Below are positions 59,039 to 64,000 of a stretch of 64,000 nucleotides of DNA, piece by piece. A program made the translations under genes and the position numbers. Origin of the DNA: Plantago elongata (taxonomy: Eukaryota > Streptophyta > Magnoliopsida > Lamiales > Plantaginaceae); the NCBI GenBank assembly GCA_036897095.1, contig JAYMSP010000008.1:62001-126000 (forward strand), in the 5' to 3' direction. How positions within the stretch are numbered: position 1 is the stretch's first letter; every line of letters starts with the position of its first letter. The notes beneath the pieces were generated by a model. It saw nothing but the letters and a program-made list of their open reading frames with translations. It was not told the origin of the DNA and searched no databases.

Positions 59039-61065
59039 TCACCCAATGTTACCTGGTTAGGCCTATATACCTGTGGAAAATTTTGTTTACCTTACGAACT
59101 TCCCCTGCATTTTTATCTGACATTATATACGACCCTGGATTAGTTTTCTGTTGGTGATGATTGTGTTAATTATCATGGAGTCTTGCATTTTCATTCAATT
59201 ACATGTCATTTACTGCGTTCTGGAAGAACCCTATTGAGAGATGATACAGTGAACCTCTGCAGAAAGTATGGGAAGCACCCAAGTGTCGAAAATACATAAT
59301 TGTTGTTAACAAGTAAATATGCATTTGCATTGCTGCTGTTTTTTACCCAATGTTTGTTCAAGGTGAAGCATTATTTTCCATTTGTCAACTTGTTCTCATA
59401 TGCCTGTTTGTTGAGATTTACTGTCTTGTTATCCGTGCATCAAAACAGTTCTACATCTTGCAGCAATTTGGGCAAGATTTAAAAAAAAACATGGAGTTTC
59501 TGTAGCTCAGTGTAACTAAGATGGAATTCATCAAGGCGTGAACTCAATTTCCGGGACCTTCTCTGGTCAAGTCTCCCCATCAAAAAGTGACAATGATAGC
59601 TCACCAATTTATGAAATCTGAGAATTTTCCACCGTAAATCCAAGAAAACAACATTACAAATCAATAACGACGGACATCAATACGCTGTGGAACAAACCAA
59701 AATCATGATAGCATCAGTTATAAAGTTAGAATGACTTCAATTGTTCTAAAACTTGTAGAAACATAATGCAGCAGTTCCCTTCTGAGTTAGATATGTTTCT
59801 TCAGTCGGAGTGTACTTAGGTGTGGGCCTGAGGGTGCACATGCGAGCAAAGAAGCATCTCTGAATCTTCCAACTCGTGACTATACGAATTAACTGGACAG
59901 GCTTCCCCAGCACAATGAGCATATGAGTGACATGGGGTCCCCTTGTTCGACTCATCCACCAGGCACGGCTTCACTGAGATAGAACAGTACATCTTTTACC
60001 TGTGTAACATCTAAACTCCGAATCAGTAACTTCCAAAAGATCAGTAATTGTGTCATCCTCATGAGTATGGACCATGTTAAATGTGCTTGATGCTGCATGT
60101 TGGAAGATAATGGCATGTAGCTCTACTTTCCACTCTTGACTTGAACATGTGGACTGTGGTGTTATTGACTTGAACATGTGGTTCTACTTCCCTATGGAAA
60201 ATATTGCTATAGATCAGACACCAATTAAAACTGAGTAATTTCCAAGTGATGTTGATTATTATGAAACACGACATTTACAATTATTTTCTACTCAACATTC
60301 GACTCGTAAAGTGTCAATCTTTTCGTTAAATAAAAACTTATTCACATATCGAAATTGAGGAAGTATACTAAAGGAGATATTTTCCTATATATTATGAAAA
60401 TTCATTTTTATGTAAAAATTTAGGGGTATCGTTCGGATTAATCCCATCCAATCCGATTCGAAGTTCGGATTAATTCGAAGTTTCGGAGCACCTTGGGGTC
60501 AATCTGTAATCCGATCTGAATAGTTTGGATCGGATTTTTCCGGATTAACCCGAAAATATAAAAATAAAAAATAAAAAATAAAAAAGAATTATCCTTTCTT
60601 CCTCAACGTTCCCAAAACTTCCAAAAAAATAGAAATGACGGAAATGAATAAGGATGAATGGATGATGAGGATTTGTTTGGATTTTTGTTACTAGGTTTTG
60701 ATATAAGTTGCCATTTCAAACTTATTGTTACTATTTTATAATTACTATATTACTAATTTTAGATTCTAATGTGATTTCAGCTGTAAAACATTCTTAATCG
60801 TAGGTTTAAGTATATTTATAGTTTATTTAATCGTATACATTACTGTTTTAGCCTCATGATATAGTTTCAAATAATAAATGTTGCTAAAATGTATGATTGT
60901 AGATTTAATCTCACGCTTGTACAGTTTTTAAGATGTTTTGTTGTGGTTTTAGCATATACTAAGAAACTCCTATTTTTATTTTAAATAAATGTAGTTTAAA
61001 TCAATCATGTACGTGTTTTAACATATGATGTTGTAAGTTAAATCTATGCTATGCATTTTTTGCAG
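59039..61065. other. Spacer right of BUD23
   Basis: Holds the BUD23 3' UTR. A GC-balanced stretch at about 59740-60280 has protein-like short minus-strand frames (for example HEDDTITDLLEVTDSEFRCYT near 60000-60070) but no family I recognise. A repeat patch of CGGATTAA and TTCGAAG words lies at 60450-60550. The rest is AT-rich. Confidence 0.5.
60450..60550 (+). repeat. Cluster of 'TTCGGATTAA' words
   Basis: ATCCGATTCGAAGTTCGGATT, TTCGAAGTTTCGG, AATCCGATC and ATCGGATTTTTCCGGATTAACC follow each other within about 100 bases, a quasi-palindromic low-complexity block. Similar blocks are common in plant spacer DNA. Confidence 0.5.
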
Positions 61066-61394
61066 CAGCTATTCTGATTAACCTGACTAGAGATGGTTTG
61101 GGTAAGGAAAGATCATGGTTCATTCCACTTCCTATGGCAATGGCAATTCCGTTTTATATAGGATCGTACTTCGCCATCGACATGTGCGTTGGAAGTCTCA
61201 GTCTCTTTATTTGGCAAAAGCTCAACGAGGCCAAGGCAGACGCATTTGGCCCTGCTGTAGCTTCAGGTTTGATATGTGGTGATGGTATATGGACTCTGCC
61301 CAGTTCTATACTTGCTCTAGTTGGCGTAAAACCTACTATTTGCATGAAGTTCGTTTCAAGAGCAACAAATACAAGGATTGATGGCTTCTTATGA
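61066..61394 (+). pseudogene. Orphan last exon of a YSL (yellow stripe-like) metal-nicotianamine transporter
   Basis: From the acceptor TTTTTTGCAG at 61056-61065 an open frame runs 109 codons to TGA, reading [91 protein letters not shown]. This is the C-terminal end of the OPT/YSL family, which carries Fe and other metal-nicotianamine complexes across plasma or vacuole membranes. Whole YSLs have about 670 residues; the preceding 500 or so are not found in the upstream 2 kb or anywhere else in the window. The frame is unbroken. A gene fragment, moved or left by deletion, is the simplest view; an upstream gene with an intron of more than 2 kb reaching past BUD23 is very unlikely. Confidence 0.8.
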
Positions 61395-61499
61395 TATTAA
61401 TGAAATTATATATCTCTTAAATACAACCATTTATAAGGATGATGATATGTACTATGATCACATTCAGTTTATTATTGTTTAGAATATTGTTATTAGCAT

Positions 61500-63190
61500 T
61501 GCATTTGTTGAATTGATTATTTGGTTGTTTGAATAATTCGATAAGATGTTCCACTGGACTGTGCGATTATCACCAAGTGTGTGAGAACTTGGATGACATA
61601 ACGTAAGTCTTAAAATAGATCCAGTCGAGTGTCATTGAGATTTGATATATTAATGACACGTTAGAGATTGACGTGTGATCTGCATCATATTCTTGGACAA
61701 TGTAGTAGCTCCCACGACTACGAAAGACTTGGTCATTCATGATGGATGTATGAACACCTTAGAGTGTGCTGGTAGACCCGCCGAGAAACCATTTGGTTAA
61801 TTCTATTCATGTCTATGGAAGTATCGGTTTGTAAGGTGATATATTCGTTCTTTGACTTGAGGTCAATACTACTACATGTGTGAACTTTGACCATGACCAA
61901 TGCTTGCACTCCTAATGGGGTAGATACGACATGCGTTGGGTACACCACGGAGCACATTAGAGTAGTAGTTAGCAAATATATGATTCATTCCTCTCAATAT
62001 ATATTGAAGAGAATACTTTACATCTCATAATTAGGTTGATCGTTAGTTATTGGTCAATGCATTACGATGTATTCAAAATGGTGTTTGAATATAATCGAGG
62101 ATTAACTAACAAGATTGAGAAGAAATGAATAAGTTATTGGAACAGACATGAAATCAAGTTCTAGACTTATTCGAGTATTTGTGAATGAAAGGACCGTATC
62201 ATCATTAGAGCCTTACATTACAGGTGGTTTGTATATCCACACAAACGTACTTATATATTAATACTGTTCGGTAAATTGTCTAGGAGTTTCACCGTGAACT
62301 TAATTGGATTAGTGCTTAATATATAAGGTCCTATGGATCACACTATATGGAGAATACTTTGCCAAATCAAGGATGTTGATAAATATTATTTATTGAAAAT
62401 AATATAAGAATATTATTTATTGTAAATAATATGAGAATAATTTTAATTAGTTCGATTGGGCTTGAACAATTAAAATGAAGTGTTATAGTTAAACTAATTT
62501 GAAATTAGAGTTCAATTTGTGAAGCTGTACTTGGTTGGACCAAGAAGGGAAGTAAATGGGAGAAAGATTGGGCTGGGCCGGTTAGCCCAGCATCAAGGTT
62601 CTCTGGGCCAGGGGAATGAGCACGCGCCCGTTACGAAACTGGTGGGGACGTTTGTAACGTCCCGTCATCAATTCTTTTTCGTTTTTTTTACTTCTTTCAG
62701 TTTTGTCTAGTTTGAGCTCTTCAGAGACATAGAGAAATAGTGTATTATTTTGGTAGAAAATACACAATAGAATATATTTTGTGAAGAAACAAAATATTTC
62801 ACAAGAGATAAAAATAATGAAGAATAATTTAATTAATTCTTCTAAAAACACTTCTCAGCATACAAAGTTCAAACACAAGAATATCTTAGCGTTCTTCTTG
62901 GTAAAAAGACAAACAGTTGAGGAGAAATAAACAGTTTGAATTCACACGAGGATTGGAATTTGCTTGGAGAGGATCTCGAAGTTGTTGATTATACGAAATA
63001 GGAGATTGACCAGTTGCAGGATTTTGCTACCCTGTGTTGCACGCTGACAGCTACGAACTGAAATTGCTATCAAAGTAAGATTTTAGTTTATTCAAACACG
63101 TTAAATTACTGTTATCATGTTGGTCTAATTTTGTTTTGAAATTCCACTACGTGTGCTTAGACTACAATCTGACCGAAAATACCAACACTT
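61500..63190. mobile_element. Possible LTR-retrotransposon remnant (Copia-like, solo LTR or fragment)
   Basis: A long non-coding stretch with phrase-like sequence typical of plant Copia LTRs and their leaders: mixed GC, several transcript-like segments, a GGGCTGGGCCGG…AGCCCAG block near 62570, and an end resembling …ATACCAACA at about 63190. No gag-pol coding region is seen, so if it is an LTR it stands alone. Boundaries are approximate, a target duplication was not found, and the family call is from style only. It looks old. Confidence 0.35.
62383..62442 (+). repeat. Short AT-rich tandem duplication
   Basis: AATATTATTTATTG(A/T)AAATAATAT occurs twice in succession (about 28-bp unit), each copy also being nearly self-complementary. 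Lies inside the possible LTR-derived stretch. Confidence 0.6.
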
Positions 63191-64000
63191 AATCTGTTAT
63201 CAAACTCCTGTAAATTAGCTTAGTAGAGTGGTGTGTTACTGTGTTTACACAAATATTGTAGTATCAATTGATATGCAGTGAAGTTTATATATATATATCT
63301 ACAGAACTTCAATGTTTGAGATCTTGCACTGAGTAAATGTGCAGTATAGTCATGCCTAAGGGCTATGCTATGAACACTTCAGAAAACAATAGTCGTTCAC
63401 CTGACATGCTTATTTCAGTACGGGCGAAAGAAAAGATGAACTAGAATTTTAACATTCACCGAGGCTGTAAAATGAGTGGCACTGATGCTTCAAGAAACGG
63501 TGAAGTCGACAAACTGAAATCCTCTAGATGAGGACCTTGGCTTATTTATGCAACTAGAATTTCATGTTGGGGAAAACAAGAAATCATCAGGAAGCAACAA
63601 AACATGAGCCTGTGGGGTGACAATGTGATAATATTCTTCAAACTTGTCTGTATTAATGCTGTTAAAACCTCTAAACCTGTCTAGTGTGAAAAGAGAGAAA
63701 AAAAGGGACGGCTGCTACGCGGTGTTGCAAAGCTAACTAACAGAATTCGAAAACATAGTTGATGTTAGTCTGTTACTGTCACTACTAAAAAAGATCTGTA
63801 GTTCCAACTTCCAAGCTGGGTGTGATCCATGAAAGAGTTGCAGTTTATCAGAGTTCTTATAGACTTGAACACTAAAACCCTGTCACTTGCTTATCTTAAA
63901 CAAGATACAAGAAGAAATGGACAAATTTTGAGATGCATACGAAGAAAGTGACTTCTGGCAGATATGAGGAAGATAATGACATCAACACAGAAAACTAGTT

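Larger units (their letters stand above)
61397..64000. other. Right-end stretch without a recognised gene
   Basis: 61500-63190 resembles an LTR-element remnant (separate entry). 63191-64000 has no family-like frame on either strand; it could be an intron or UTR of a gene to the right. A TA-rich run lies at 63285-63298. Confidence 0.5.

Overview
This window is nuclear DNA of a flowering plant, most likely an asterid eudicot. The genes are split by AT-rich GT-AG introns, and the spliced products read as typical land-plant proteins: chloroplast DUF3326 and UPF0426 proteins, FyPP-type PP6, an NDR1/HIN1-like protein, a PSY peptide precursor and an early nodulin-like protein. The remains of an R1-type (Solanaceous-domain) NLR at 50.9-52.7 kb suggest asterids such as Lamiales or Solanales. 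That placement is inference. No prokaryotic or organellar block is visible.

Layout. 0-3 kb: AT-rich flank, perhaps holding the last codons of a gene to the left. 3.05-5.59 kb (+): UPF0426 chloroplast protein. 6.86-10.47 kb (+): PP6/FyPP phosphatase catalytic subunit, 10 exons. 11.65-12.41 kb (+): NHL6-like membrane protein. 13.18-15.13 kb (-): UPF0415/DUF1308 protein. 15.1-19.4 kb: repeat-rich spacer with fold-back elements, GGGCC-rich patches and a tRNA-derived SINE with target duplication. 19.40-21.53 kb (+): CCDC12/Cwf18 splicing factor. 22.29-26.39 kb (-): BRO1-domain protein, 11 exons. 26.4-33.6 kb: gene-free, with microsatellites, Harbinger-type MITEs and a Stowaway-like element. 33.63-36.12 kb (-): DUF3326 protein. 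36.89-41.07 kb (-): CCT zeta chaperonin subunit, 15 exons. 43.74-44.62 kb (+): PSY-type sulfated peptide precursor. 45.28-47.54 kb (-): Mpv17/PMP22 protein. 48.89-50.90 kb (+): intronless BRF1, overlapping a decayed NLR. 52.91-55.27 kb (-): early nodulin-like protein with a very long proline-rich region. 56.73-59.04 kb (+): BUD23/RID2 rRNA methyltransferase. 61.07-61.39 kb (+): orphan last exon of a YSL metal-nicotianamine transporter. 61.5-63.2 kb: a stretch that looks like an LTR-element remnant.

The genes are mostly unrelated housekeeping functions: splicing, rRNA methylation, Pol III initiation, protein folding, phosphatase signalling and organelle proteins. They do not form a pathway. 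The lineage-specific material is the PSY peptide gene, the giant chimeric early nodulin-like protein, the intronless BRF1 with its attached NLR relic, the YSL fragment and the MITE families. I found no clear undescribed multi-gene system. Exon borders were assigned by hand from GT-AG sites, reading-frame continuity and remembered family sequences; no search or transcript data were available.
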